NCBI RefSeq assembly: GCF_026262505.1
Contig: NW_026529251.1
Coordinates: forward strand, 62,001-126,000
DNA length: 64,000 bases
From: Trichomonas vaginalis G3
Taxonomy: Eukaryota; Parabasalia; Trichomonadida; Trichomonadidae
Direction: 5' to 3'
In this document: positions 49,544-59,965 of the stretch, piece after piece
How the letters are laid out: the number at the start of each line of letters is the position of its first letter
Numbering within the stretch: position 1 is the stretch's first letter
The notes under the pieces: generated by a model
Database searches by the model: none
The model's input: only the letters and a program-made list of their open reading frames with translations
Told to the model about the DNA's origin: nothing
Made by a program: the position numbers and the translations under genes

Positions 49544-50485
49544 ATGATTTCAACAATCGGCACAACAACAGTTCAAACAACTACAGCACCAAACTCGTTA
49601 GTCATGAATCCAACATCTATGTTGGTAGAGATGAAAAACTTCATTCCTTCTTCATATACTTTCGAAACAAAAATCCAGAAGATAAAGCAGGAATTGTTAA
49701 CAAGTAATTTAGACTGTACCGCACAGGATGAAACAAATGAACAGTATCTTTATGAAATGCAGGACATTATTGACCATTTACCCAAATTGCCTGAAATCCA
49801 ACAACAAAAACTAACTATTCCTGAATTCGACGAAATAGAAGTGAAACCAACTGACTCAGTAGAAATAAAGAAGTTCATACGTAGGGTAAACTATGAATTC
49901 CTTGGTTTTCATTGCAACCATAAGGTTATGGACAAAGATTGCGATATGGTATATAAGAATGTTTCTGACATATATAAATCTGAAGAATTTAAGACCTACG
50001 ACAACTTTGTTTCATTAGTTGCAAAATGTGTTTGGGAAATAAGAGATAAAGATAGTAGGGGTAAGGTATGGAACGAACAGATAAGACCCGCTATGTTTGA
50101 GATGAAGAGAGCAATTGACGCCTTAGTTGTTCTAGCAGGTAAGGTTTCAGAATATAACGCAAAAATGAACCCGCAATGTTCTAAATGTAAAGCAGCAATG
50201 AGGAGATATAACTACTCCGTCAAAGAGATAGAAAGAATGCGAAACGACTATGCAGACTTAAAGAAAGAAGCAGAAAAGCCAGCAGAAGATAAAATGGATA
50301 TGTTAGAATTTCTGAACAAAAACTATCCAACTGCTGACGATTTCCTTCTATCTGACGTCAAGAAGAAGTATAAAGAAACTTTCGGTATCGTTAAAACATT
50401 CGATGTACTGACAGAAGAAATAGAAGCTACGAAACTGTTTAAGATTTCAAATATACATCATACAATTCATGTAAAACGCTTATAA
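49544..50485 (+). CDS. Unknown protein of the KilA-N block (313 aa)
   Basis: Thr-rich start (MISTIGTTTVQTTT), helical body with FHCNHKVMDKDCD, a CSKCKAAMRRY Cys pair, then a coiled coil and a C-terminal winged-helix-like part (DVKKKYKETFGIVK). The shared leader places it in the same expression group as the KilA-N genes. No known family recognised; a DNA-binding cofactor is possible. Confidence 0.65.
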   Translation: MISTIGTTTVQTTTAPNSLVMNPTSMLVEMKNFIPSSYTFETKIQKIKQELLTSNLDCTAQDETNEQYLYEMQDIIDHLPKLPEIQQQKLTIPEFDEIEVKPTDSVEIKKFIRRVNYEFLGFHCNHKVMDKDCDMVYKNVSDIYKSEEFKTYDNFVSLVAKCVWEIRDKDSRGKVWNEQIRPAMFEMKRAIDALVVLAGKVSEYNAKMNPQCSKCKAAMRRYNYSVKEIERMRNDYADLKKEAEKPAEDKMDMLEFLNKNYPTADDFLLSDVKKKYKETFGIVKTFDVLTEEIEATKLFKISNIHHTIHVKRL

Positions 50486-50947
50486 AATAACAGGTGAGAA
50501 AAGAGGTGAAAAAAGAGGTGAAATCTCACCTCTTCACCTAAAATATATTTTTATTGAATTCAGCAACAAAATTCTGAGTAAAATAATTTTTAGGGCTTGT
50601 GTCAAACCGTTGAGTTTTCACAAAATTTAAAAAATAACGTTTACCATGTGAAACGTTTATAAAATAACTGGGGTGAAAAATTAGGTGAAAAAAGAGGTGA
50701 AATCTCACCTCTTCACCTAAAATATATTTTTGTCTGATTTACGCTCATTACGAAGAAGTTTTGACAAAACATTTACGATGAAATCATGAAAATTCATGAG
50801 GTGAAAAAAGAGGTGAAATCTCACCTCTTCACCTAAACATTATTTTTATTGAATTCAGCAACAAAAATCATGAATTTCCTTAAGATAGAAAAAATAAAGT
50901 TAGTTTTTTATAAAATATTTTTTTTTATTTTGTATGTAAGAACAAAA
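50486..50947. promoter_or_regulatory. Three hairpin repeats and shared leader
   Basis: Inverted repeats GGTGAAATCTCACCTCTTCA at about 50515, 50697 and 50812, separated by fragments of other local repeats (TTTACGATGAAATCATGAAA). The leader ATTTTGTATGTAAGAACA ends at 50947. No gene of its own. Confidence 0.65.
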
Positions 50948-51559
50948 ATGACAAACATTGAGTTTGAAACAGTTAGAAAGATAGACAATGACACCAAATT
51001 GGTTAGAATAGGTGATTTAAACGTAAGATACTCAAAGAAATACAACAAATATTCTTTGTCAGACATTTTATCTCCATCTGGAAAGAAAACAAAGGACTGG
51101 GTTAGAATTGCTTCTACTCAGAAAATTTTGACAAGAAATCCTGAGCTTATGATATCGGTAAGATTCTATGGAACTGCAGCATATCTCATCGACAAAAGTC
51201 TTATACCAATAGTTTTGTTATGGTTAGACCCAGTTGTTGGATATAACTTCATAACATATGGTTCGTTCGACTCAGAACGTTGCAGTGAAGGCTTACTTTA
51301 CATCGTTCAGAAACCGAAGGACTTCAACACAAAAAGATATAAGATAGGAAGGACATATAATATAACTCTAAGATATGACAGTACAGTCAATAGAGTCAGG
51401 GTTGTGTTTGTTAATGATATGAGAGCTGCAGAAACAGAACTACTTGAAAAGTTTGAGAAAATGTATGGTGCTCCCATAAAAGGTAAGGAAACGTTTGAAG
51501 TAGATGAGATAGATAAAGCTATAAAATTATTTGACGAAGTTACTGAAAAATACATGTAA
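50948..51559 (+). CDS. T5orf172/GIY-YIG-like protein with KilA-N-type head (203 aa)
   Basis: Start chosen at MTNIEFETVRKID after the shared leader. The first half has VRYSKKYNKYSLSDILSPSG and KDWVRIASTQKIL, as in MSV199/KilA-N heads. The second half has GLLYIVQKPKD, RYKIGRTYNITLR and AAETELLEKFEKMYG, the T5orf172 pattern of the GIY-YIG superfamily. Such two-part proteins are typical of nucleocytoplasmic large DNA viruses and phages. Probable DNA-binding or nicking regulator. Reads whole. Confidence 0.8.
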   Translation: MTNIEFETVRKIDNDTKLVRIGDLNVRYSKKYNKYSLSDILSPSGKKTKDWVRIASTQKILTRNPELMISVRFYGTAAYLIDKSLIPIVLLWLDPVVGYNFITYGSFDSERCSEGLLYIVQKPKDFNTKRYKIGRTYNITLRYDSTVNRVRVVFVNDMRAAETELLEKFEKMYGAPIKGKETFEVDEIDKAIKLFDEVTEKYM

Positions 51560-51619
51560 AGCGTTTATTTTTGGTCTTTTGTGAAAGATAGAAAAAATAA
51601 AGTTAGTTTTATTTTTTTT

Positions 51620-51649
51620 ATTTTTTTTATTTTGTATGTAAAGACAGAT
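51620..51649 (+). promoter_or_regulatory. Shared leader, fourth copy
   Basis: ATTTTGTATGTAAAGACA directly before the ATG at 51650. Confidence 0.6.
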
Positions 51650-52543
51650 ATGTCAACAACAGAGAACACAACAACAGTTATAGTCCATGAAGCTATAAAT
51701 GAAGAATATGAGTGGGTTCAGTTTAACAAACAACTCCGTCTCATTCGTTCAGTCAAAGACGATATGTACCAAATGCAAAGTATTTTGACAGCATGTTTTG
51801 CTCCAGATACTAAGAAACCACAAGACTGGTTTAGGAACCAAAGCACACAAGAACTATTAAATGAAGCTGAAAATTCGACTACGGATTTTTTCGTAGTCGC
51901 AAAAACTCGAGTAGGGAAAAAAACGCAGTCGCCTAAAACTCATGAAAACAGTGAAGAACAGCGAGTAGGGAAAAAACCCTGGTCGCCAAAACTCTATGAA
52001 AATCGTGAAAAATTGCCAAACGGTTTGAGAGGATATTATGTACATAGACTTCTTGTAAATGCTGTTGCAATGTGGGCTTCGCCTCGTTATGCTTGGTATA
52101 TTTACAGACTTCTTGACGAAATTCATAGACAAGAACGTGAAGAGCTAGAGAACAAGCTTGAAGCAAAAGACAAAAGCATTCAGAAAAGAATACCACGTTC
52201 GGTACCAAAAGGAAAGGAAAAGAACTATAAGTATATGATTTATACTGAAGAGATGGAAAATGAAGAAGATAAAGATATGGTTATGTTGCATTTAGTCAGA
52301 AGAAACAACAAAAGCTTTTACGACCTTGCTAAGATTTACAAATCTGACAGAAATTGGTTCTATCGCGAAAACTTACCGATTTCAATGACACCGAATGAAG
52401 ATGTGAAACAAATAGTTCAAGATACGTTACCTCAAACACACTATGATATTAAAGGTTGTACAATTCTTACCTTCAAAGAAGATTTGCCATTGTTAAAGGA
52501 AAAAATAACAGAGTATTTTGACAACTTCAAACAAGTAGGGTAG
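51650..52543 (+). CDS. KilA-N domain protein 2 (297 aa)
   Basis: Start chosen at MSTTENTTTVIVHE after the shared leader. A KilA-N-type centre (DWFRNQSTQELLNEA; LRGYYVHRLLVNAVAMWASP, RYAWYIYRLLDEI) is followed by a charged linker and a C-terminal domain. Two nearby repeats (TRVGKKTQSPK, QRVGKKPWSPK) suggest a small internal duplication. Reads whole and ends 16 bases before a repeat-rich region. Confidence 0.8.
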   Translation: MSTTENTTTVIVHEAINEEYEWVQFNKQLRLIRSVKDDMYQMQSILTACFAPDTKKPQDWFRNQSTQELLNEAENSTTDFFVVAKTRVGKKTQSPKTHENSEEQRVGKKPWSPKLYENREKLPNGLRGYYVHRLLVNAVAMWASPRYAWYIYRLLDEIHRQEREELENKLEAKDKSIQKRIPRSVPKGKEKNYKYMIYTEEMENEEDKDMVMLHLVRRNNKSFYDLAKIYKSDRNWFYRENLPISMTPNEDVKQIVQDTLPQTHYDIKGCTILTFKEDLPLLKEKITEYFDNFKQVG

Positions 52544-52574
52544 ATGCACTCTTTATTTTTACGCTTGACTTCAG

Positions 52575-53090
52575 ATGGCTCAAGTAGCTCAATTAGGTAA
52601 ATTGCCTCGTCAAATCCTTCTGGCATTCCGAGTCCTTCCTTCCAACAGGAAAAAAATTTCCTTCCAACAGGAAAAAATTTTCCCGACAACAGGAAGAACT
52701 CTTCCTTCCAACAGGAAAAATTTTTCCCGACAACTGGAAAAAATTTTCCATCCGACAGGAAAAATTTTTCCATCAGACAGGAAAAAATTTTCCAGTTGTC
52801 CGTCCGTAAACCATTCAAATTTTCGAAAATTGAGAACTTTTTGGTCGAACTTCAGAAAAAAATTTTCCATCCGACAGGAAAAATTTTTCCATCCGACAGA
52901 AAAAAATTTTCCATCCGACAGGAAAAATTTTTCCATCCGACAGGAAGAACTCTTCCATCCGACAGGAAAAGTTCTTCCTTCCGACAGGACACAAACAGAT
53001 GACTGACGTTCCTCTTCCTGAATGCCTTCCAAAGCCAGAAGAACCGACAGCCCCAGCACCACAACAGACTTACTTACTAAGACTAAACAT
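52575..53090. repeat. Second 21-bp array (CCATCCGACAGGAAAAA)
   Basis: About fifteen imperfect 21-bp units in which AAAAATTTTTCC is partly palindromic. It is flanked by AATTAGGTAAATTGCCTC at about 52595 and CCAGAAGAACCGA at about 53031, the same flanks as the first array at 47373 and 47768. Both strands are open over it; the minus strand continues into DEAIYLIE. Possible variable-repeat protein gene; coding status uncertain. Confidence 0.7.
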
Positions 53091-53099
53091 TTATATTTT

Positions 53100-53975
53100 T
53101 CAAGCTTGACTTTTTACAATTTGAACTTTGTTTGCGTAGATATGAATTCTGAAAGAAGTATGAGGGTCTTGTATGACTTTGTACTTCTCCCAGAGTTCAT
53201 ATCTGTCAAACTTACCTGCCATGGACTCTTTCATAAGTTCCATGAAATCGTCTTCGGACAATCCGGGGAAAAGTATAATGTCAGTAAGTATTCTTTTAAC
53301 ATCCTTACTTAAACTCTTGGCTGTCTGTACACATATTACGACTGAGATGTTAAAGTGTCTGAGCTTCTTAAGAATTCGACACATATCTTGTTCTCTGTTC
53401 TTTAACAAAGGATGAGAGGCGAAATCATCTAAGATAAGAAGACATCTATGAGGGTAAGTCTTCCAATCGTAAGATTGCAATTTCTTCGAAATGTATTCTA
53501 TCTCTTTCTGTTTGTTTCTGAAGTGTTTCTTCTCTAATATTCTCTGCATTTCCTCATTTGGGTCTTTAAACTTAGAATTTATATACTCATTTATAGCATT
53601 ATACTTCAAAACTCTTCTTTGGTACTTCTTTATCCAATCTAACAACTCAGTATCCTTTATACATACTAACTTAGACTTCTTTATAATATTTTTGAACGAA
53701 TTGACGGTTTGGTCAAATTGACCAGAAGTACTACAAATGACTACTAACTCATAGAATGGGTTCTTCTCATCTAGTTCTTGTTGTTGTGCAGCCATTTTAA
53801 GATAAGTGAAAGTCTTACCCGACCCAGGTGGTGCGATTAGACCTGTTATACCATTCTGAGCAAATAAGAACTTGTCATGTATAGGCTTTATCTGAGCATT
53901 TTCTAACTTCCTCTTGTTCTTCTTCAAAACATTCTCAAATTTCTTGTCAATGTCAGCAAACTTTTTTTCTAACAT
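53100..53975 (-). CDS. A32/FtsK-HerA-like packaging ATPase, type C (291 aa)
   Basis: Start chosen at MLEKKFADIDKKFEN (53975), because the longer frame would run through the start of the divergent gene at 54012 and the resulting length matches the 295-aa ATPase of type D. Walker A APPGSGKT at about 48-55, Walker B LLILDDFAS, later VVICVQTAKSL. Predicted to pump element DNA into capsids. Only weakly like the type D enzyme. Reads whole. Confidence 0.9.
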   Translation of the reverse strand: MLEKKFADIDKKFENVLKKNKRKLENAQIKPIHDKFLFAQNGITGLIAPPGSGKTFTYLKMAAQQQELDEKNPFYELVVICSTSGQFDQTVNSFKNIIKKSKLVCIKDTELLDWIKKYQRRVLKYNAINEYINSKFKDPNEEMQRILEKKHFRNKQKEIEYISKKLQSYDWKTYPHRCLLILDDFASHPLLKNREQDMCRILKKLRHFNISVVICVQTAKSLSKDVKRILTDIILFPGLSEDDFMELMKESMAGKFDRYELWEKYKVIQDPHTSFRIHIYANKVQIVKSQA

Positions 53976-54011
53976 ATTTTTAGAAAAATTAAAATTTTTA
54001 TCTTTTAGAAA
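53976..54011. promoter_or_regulatory. Divergent promoter region
   Basis: 36 bases (ATTTTTAGAAAAATTAAAAT and TTTTATCTTTTAGAAA) between divergent starts; slightly longer than the 16-18-base spacers elsewhere. Confidence 0.5.
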
Positions 54012-54473
54012 ATGTCTAGTGATTTCGCTATCTATATTCGAGACAAGCTTTTTGACTCTAAAACATCTGTCGACCATAAAATCTTACATAGTGTAAACAA
54101 GAAAGGTGAATTTGTTCTAAAGTTCTGTTTCTGGGAATATGACAAGAACCATAAAACATTAAGCAGAGCAGTCTTTAAGTTTGTCAATGACAGACTTGTT
54201 GACAGAGATGACGCCTCTTGGAGAGATGAAGTCCAACAAAACTTCTTAGAATGCAAAGAAGACACATGCGCTGTTCTTGAAGATGAAATAGAAAACAGAA
54301 TAGATGAGCTATTAAAGGACAAAGAACTTTTACATAAATATAGTTGCGCCAAATTTGACATAACTCCACCAGAGAAGAAGAAGAGAGAAAAGAAAGAAAA
54401 GAAAGAGAAAAAAGTAGAAGAAGAGAAGAAAGAACCAGAGCCAGTTCCAGAGAAGGTGAGATATGACATGTAA
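54012..54473 (+). CDS. Unknown protein with Lys/Glu-rich tail (153 aa)
   Basis: MSSDFAIYIRDKLFDSK; a structured first 110 residues followed by KKKREKKEKKEKK and a Glu/Pro tail. Convergent with the single-strand-binding candidate. Function unknown; may be a replication accessory by position. Confidence 0.65.
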   Translation: MSSDFAIYIRDKLFDSKTSVDHKILHSVNKKGEFVLKFCFWEYDKNHKTLSRAVFKFVNDRLVDRDDASWRDEVQQNFLECKEDTCAVLEDEIENRIDELLKDKELLHKYSCAKFDITPPEKKKREKKEKKEKKVEEEKKEPEPVPEKVRYDM

Positions 54474-54489
54474 AAATAAAATTTTATTT

Positions 54490-54909
54490 TTAGAACATTT
54501 CTGGGTCAATGTCAATGTTCTCTTCCTCTTTAGGAGCAAACACTGGCTTAGACTCTAAAATCTTTTTACCCAATTTACCTTGAACTTCTACAACTTTAGA
54601 CTCATAATATTCATAGTCGTCTGCTTTCTTTGGTTCATAAGGTATAACAAGTTTGTATGCTTTGCCTTCTTTAAGGTTTGAGAACCTTCTGTCAAAACTT
54701 TCTTTGACTGTTAACAAACCTTCTATGTCTAAGTCTTCAAATTTCGCACCATTTTTAGTCACAATAGCAAACTTAACTGGTGCAATGTTCCAAATTTTGT
54801 CAAATGTAGACTTTTCAAAATTGTAGAAGTAAACATTCAAATATGCGAATGGAGCTAACTTATCTTTGACTTCTGTCATGTACTTATTTACTGAGATGAA
54901 TTTCGTCAT
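54490..54909 (-). CDS. Single-stranded-DNA-binding protein candidate (139 aa)
   Basis: MTKFISVNKYMTEVKDK; beta-rich with AYLNVYFYNFEK and AIVTKNGAKFEDL, then an acidic tail ending NIDIDPEMF. An acidic tail with a terminal aromatic residue is the hallmark of phage and bacterial single-strand-binding proteins. It lies directly before the helicase gene on the same strand. Assignment is inference from these two points; no OB-fold search was run. Confidence 0.5.
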   Translation of the reverse strand: MTKFISVNKYMTEVKDKLAPFAYLNVYFYNFEKSTFDKIWNIAPVKFAIVTKNGAKFEDLDIEGLLTVKESFDRRFSNLKEGKAYKLVIPYEPKKADDYEYYESKVVEVQGKLGKKILESKPVFAPKEEENIDIDPEMF

Positions 54910-54943
54910 CTTTTCTATCGGATAAAAAAATATTTTTTAAAAT

Positions 54944-56178
54944 TTACTCAGAAAAAATTTTCTTTGTATATACACCATTCTGAACATCTAAAAGACTTTT
55001 GACATTTGCCAAGAATGTACGTTTAGAAGCTGCCATATAACCATATTCTTGACAATATTGTTTATACGAATCGTACAATGACCTTTCATCTAATGACACA
55101 AAGTCAGTTTCATCTATGAACAGTTCATATACACTCTTGTTTGCTTCTAACAATGTTTGTCTCTCTTCGGTATGTGGAATTTGTCTTGGATTGAACTTAG
55201 AAATATCTAATGTCATAAAGTATGAGAACAAGTGGTTGTAAAAGTCAGATGTCAAAGTTTCTGCTAAGTCGTCAAAATATTCTGTATCTTGCATATGAGC
55301 TTCTGACGTTCTGACAACTACATATCTTCTGTCAGAACTTTCTAACTTCATCGGAACAAACATTGTTTGAAACCATAATGAAGTTTGCAACATTTTCACA
55401 AACTCTTTGGTCTTTATACTTTCTTTCAACAACTCCAACTTTGTCTGTTATAAGACTCTTCAAAGCATCTGAGTTCAAAACTTTTGTTGTATCTATACTT
55501 TGAAGTTCATTGCAAACTATAAGTTTCATATTCTCTATTGAGGAGTTAAATTTACCGCAGATGTTTTCTAAGTTTGTCATATTAGGGTTCGAATAACCTT
55601 CTAACAGTTTGCATAAGATATCTGTAAAGAAAGTATTCTTACCTGTTCCTTGTTTTCCAATTATAATGAGAGCAGTTTCATTTTTAGCACTTGGATGTTG
55701 TAAGATATTTGCAAACCAACATAAGATATACTCATAAACCTTTTCGTTTCCATTGCATATAATTTCTTTGACATGGTCTAACCAAGCTTCTATAATATTT
55801 TTTTCCATTCTACTTGTTCGTATTTATATCCAGTGAAGATAGAATAGAAGTTTGGAGAAGGTGTATAGAACTTTATACCTCGAACTGAAAAATCTTCAAG
55901 TTTTGACAATAAGATATCCCAAGCATCTAACATCTTCATTCCAACTTGTACGACTTTTATTTTCTTAAGTTTCTGTCTACATTCTTGTTCAGACACTATT
56001 GTTGCTCTTGGTTTGTTAAAGACAACATCCATTCTTTCATGACATAACATTCTGGGGCAGAGTCAACATAAATGACTAAACGTTTCAAATTCTCGACTGC
56101 TTTGTTATAGTCTCTAAATGGACACATATTTCTGAATGCTTGGAAGTCATAAAAATCTGAAACATCTATTCTGTACAT
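54944..56178 (-). pseudogene. Superfamily 3 (D5-like) helicase
   Basis: The start MYRIDVSDFYDFQAF is near 56178. The helicase part has IIIGKQGTGKNTFF (Walker A), LIVCNELQSID (Walker B), KVGVVERKYKD and NFIMVSNN (motif C), the typical order of D5/superfamily 3 replicative helicases. A winged-helix-like C-terminus follows (KRTFLANVKSLL). Broken in about three places. No primase domain was recognised. This is the only replication enzyme seen in the element. Confidence 0.8.
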
Positions 56179-56207
56179 TTTTATAAAAATAAAAAAATAT
56201 TATTTTT

Positions 56208-57540
56208 TTATTCTTGACTTTGTTGTTCCATTTGTTGCATTTGTTGTTCTTGAGCTATTTGTTGTTGAAGTTGTTCTTGTAATACAATACTTTCACCAGT
56301 TGCATCTTCCAATTCGAAACTTTCTGCCGTCATTGACAAATACATAGGACATAAAAGTTTTACAGGAACAAAGTTTGCGTCAACTAATGTCAACGTTATC
56401 TTGCCAAAGTGTTTGAGTTCACTAAGGTTGAAAATTCTGCATTCGAATGAACAATAGGCAAACCAGCAGAGAAAGTATTGTTTATACGCATAAGTATCTT
56501 TTGGTCATAATAGTTTCTGTCGACATTCGAATAACACTTTGAACCTAAGTTTGAAACAATATATAAGATTGGTGTGCTTAATGTCAATGGAATAGACATT
56601 CCTTGTATGACACCTTTTCCTGTTATAGGAAACTGTTGGTAGTAAAAACCAGATATAAGTTTTGTATTATAGCTCATATCGTTTTATAGTAAACTCAGTC
56701 GACATCCAAACATAATGAAACCTGCTCTAGTTGCAGCACATGTTACACCCGTCCTTAAAGTATTAAATAAGTCAACAAAACCTGTTGGTGGTATATCTGA
56801 GTAAGTATCTTCAAAGGAGTATTTTTTACCATTCACAACAATAAAGTCTTCTGGTGTCAAAAGAGCAAAACAGGCTTTAGTCGTCATTGTGTTTAAGGTT
56901 AGTTTACAATATCGTCCTTGAGGACTTTGTAAGTTTGTTGTTATAGAATTATATGATCAGGGTTTTTAGTCGTAATAGTATAACCATTATGTCTTCTGCC
57001 ATTTAACTTAGCAAATAAATTTTAATGAAATGTTGTGGTCGTCAAATATTTTTATAACGTCTGGGAACTATATTTTAAGTTCAACGTTTCACCTCCTTTC
57101 ATAACGTATATCTTGTCAATGACATTATATGAAACACACAGCAACTAATGTCGGGTCTCTATTTCTTTGATGTTTATATCGTCTGCCTCTGTCAAAGTTT
57201 CAATAGTTCTTTTCAAACTTCATGAGGTGCAATGACATATGAGTTCACTTTTACAGGGTTGTGTTCGACCAAGTTTAACATTATACTTAAAGCTTGAACA
57301 AATCTTCTCCTGAGTTTGAAGTTTGTCTTTCAGTTGTTGGTAGTCGTTTCGAATATCTGCAACAGAACTTAAATCTCTGCTAACTTCAGGATATGTTGGT
57401 TCTTTTACAGGACAATTGTTATACCATCTTCGTCTTCGTATGGTTTTCCCCATTTCAACATCTCTGTCTTTGACATTGACAATAACACTTTGACTGTTTG
57501 TTTGAGTTGGTGAATTTAACTTCACATCTGCCACCGCCAT
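56208..57540 (-). pseudogene. Minor capsid (penton-like) candidate, type C
   Basis: The segment near 56300-56400 has LTLVDANFVPVKLLCPMYL, the 'LxDxxxxPVxLxxP' end pattern of Polinton penton proteins, followed by a Gln-rich tail. The far end (57540) begins MAVADVKLNSPTQTN with the basic patch KTIRRRRWYNN. Whether it is one gene or two cannot be settled; five or more breaks. Assignment by pattern only. Confidence 0.5.
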
Positions 57541-57602
57541 TAAACCTTTTGAAACACTTACGCTTCTATTTTCGGAAATGACATTTTACTTAGAATAAAA
57601 AG

Positions 57603-57968
57603 ATGGACGTATTCGGATATCTCTTCGAAATGAAGCAAACAAGGTTTACACACACAAACAATACAAATACATTGACAGAATAGTTCTTTACACAAACAAT
57701 GGAAAATGTTATAGAATAGCAGTCTTTGCTGAACCTAAATATTTTTCATAAAGCAAAGAAAGTTGGTATAACCGAGATGGTGAAAGTTCTTGAAGCAGAC
57801 AAAAATATAAACTTCAAAACTGACCGATATTACTAAAGGAAAGTTTATATACAATATTATGTCAAAACTGGTGTACTGTCAATATTTGACGGAGAGAAGT
57901 CAGTTCAAGAACAACTTACTGACCTGCTGCCAAAATCTGCTCGATGGAAGCTGTCGTTATACATCTGA
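57603..57968 (+). pseudogene. Unknown small Maverick gene, broken
   Basis: Begins MDVFGYLFEMKQTRF after ATTTTACTTAGAATAAAAAG, a typical divergent spacer. Later recognisable parts include RIAVFAEPKYF and GVLSIFDGEKSVQEQ. A few breaks. Function unknown. Confidence 0.5.
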
Positions 57969-58051
57969 GAGCCCAGCAGGTTTCATCGAACGAATCTTCA
58001 AAAGAGCATCTTCCGTGAAAAGTGCTATTGGTTTTGTAAACTTCTTTGCTT

Positions 58052-59560
58052 TCAATTCATCTGGACCGTCTCTGTCACCAGTATATTGTATTTGAACTGT
58101 ACCAACAGTTGAAATCCACCCATAAAGTCTTCTGAGTCAGCAAAATGGAATGCCAAGCCAAAAGTTTGAACGGTCTCATTTGTATATTGAGTTTTTTGAC
58201 CTCTGTATGAGTCCATACTTTCACATATGGCAATAATAGAACTTTGCATTTCAGGGTTAATGGTCGTTGTGAAGTTGTTGTTAAAGTTCATAGCATCTAA
58301 TGTCAAGTTGTATGACCTCATATCCTCAACTGTAGAATATTCTTCTCTTGGATAATATTTTGCCATCTATGTTTATATGATATTTAATACCAGGGTTGTA
58401 GAAACAAGAATAGTCATTTATAGTTCGTCTGAACAGTACACAAACATAGTATCTGCATGTTTCATTGCAGTTGTTAAAGCAATATCTGTTCTTGCACTGG
58501 GTCAGCACTTTGGTTTCCAACTTCACCTGCAAAGTCTTTGACAGATATTTGGTGTATAGGGAACATAAGTGGAACTGCAATATATTTGGCAGCTAAAGCA
58601 TTTGAAATATCTGGGTCCAACATATAGACTGCAAGTCTGCTTTCTATTCTCTTGCATTCAATTTTTCGCATGTGAACTTAACTGGGTCCCAAGCAGTTCC
58701 AGCAGCATTGAAATAATAGTTTACTTCAGTGTTGAAGTTTGAGAAACCAAAGTCTAAGTCAACTTTGTCTTTGCAAAAGTCGGCGAATGATGTTTGATTT
58801 GTTCCCTTTACGTCTGTAATAGTGAATGGGTCTTGTGTTGGTGCAATGACTAAGTTATTTTTGCTTGGAGTAAGTTCAATAGAAATTTTTCTGCCCAGTT
58901 TGGCAAGTATCTTAAAACCTGAAGATGAGAAAGATGACAAAGGAACTCTAAGTTCAGTTTTACTTTGGTTACTGCTGCTGCAGTTTGTTCAGAAAGGTTA
59001 ACATAAACTCCTGGAACGTTAGGTCAAGTCTTCTTTATTTTCTCAATAGTTGCAATACTGGTCTGTTTGTTCTCTAGCTTGTGGTTGTACTGAGTTTCTC
59101 AAAGCGAACCATTCATAGTTTGCCCATGTTACTGTTTGAACTAAGTCAGAGTTAGAATATACTTTATATCCCATGAAAACTTCTGGAGCATATTGGTATC
59201 CGACATAGAAAATTCCAATTGCAACCTTTCTTGTCAGACAACTTGGCAGAAGGTTTTATTTCAATGTCTTGTTCCACGTATAAGAATGAGTTGTCAATAG
59301 AATAATATAGAAAACTGTCGCAAGCAATATCTATGTTGTTGAAGAACCTTCTCCAAACTCACCTACGTTTCCATAAGAAACAGCAGTTGTATATTCGTAA
59401 GTTTCCAGGAACTATTTCTGACCTTCTAATGCATTGTCGCATTCGTTATACCATTCAGAAACATTTTCCGTTCATGGCATCCAAAACTGTGGCGTTATAT
59501 TCTGAGCGGCGACATTTCATATGGGTAAAAATATAGAATAGTTGATTTATATGTCATAAT
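58052..59560 (-). pseudogene. Major capsid protein candidate (double jelly roll), type C
   Basis: Near 58850-58960 the pattern Val-Pro-Leu-Ser-Ser-Phe, then LAKLGRKISIELTPSKNNLV, matches the conserved centre of Polinton major capsid proteins and parallels the type D gene at 22289-23624. Other parts are beta-rich (FGLAFHFADSEDF; FMGYKVYSNSDLVQT). About ten breaks. Identification is by pattern. Confidence 0.5.
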
Positions 59561-59574
59561 AGAACCCATTCGTA

Positions 59575-59919
59575 CCAAGCTTTACTTCTTCCTGACTGAG
59601 TTTTGTTGCATCTTTGCCTTATGTTCACCTAGTATGTTGTAAATTTCCATGTCCTTTTTGCCTTTGGGCTCTGGTCGCCATCTCAGGTAACCTATATCCT
59701 AGAAGATATTTGTCATAGTCTGTATTTGAGTCTTCGCTATTGTTGCATGACTCTTTCCTGAGTTTCCGGTTCAAAGCTCTTCAAACAGTGCCTGACCATA
59801 TGAATATGCTCGTTTCCAAATATATGTTTTTGTAGCCATTCTGGTTTTCTTTCCATGTAACCAATAATATCTTTTGTGAATGGAAAGCTTCTTACCCAAT
59901 GTTCCACGTCTTGCGTCAT
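59575..59919 (-). pseudogene. Unknown Maverick gene, broken
   Basis: MTQDVEHWVRSFPFTKDIIG at 59919; the later part is basic and helical. No family recognised. A few breaks. Confidence 0.45.
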
Positions 59920-59965
59920 TTATTTCTGTAGTTTTTTATTTTGTCAAGGAACATGTTTTTCAATA

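Noticed and set aside
54032-54469. Ser/Phe-rich minus-strand frame
   Set aside because: Antisense shadow of the Lys/Glu-rich gene at 54012-54473.
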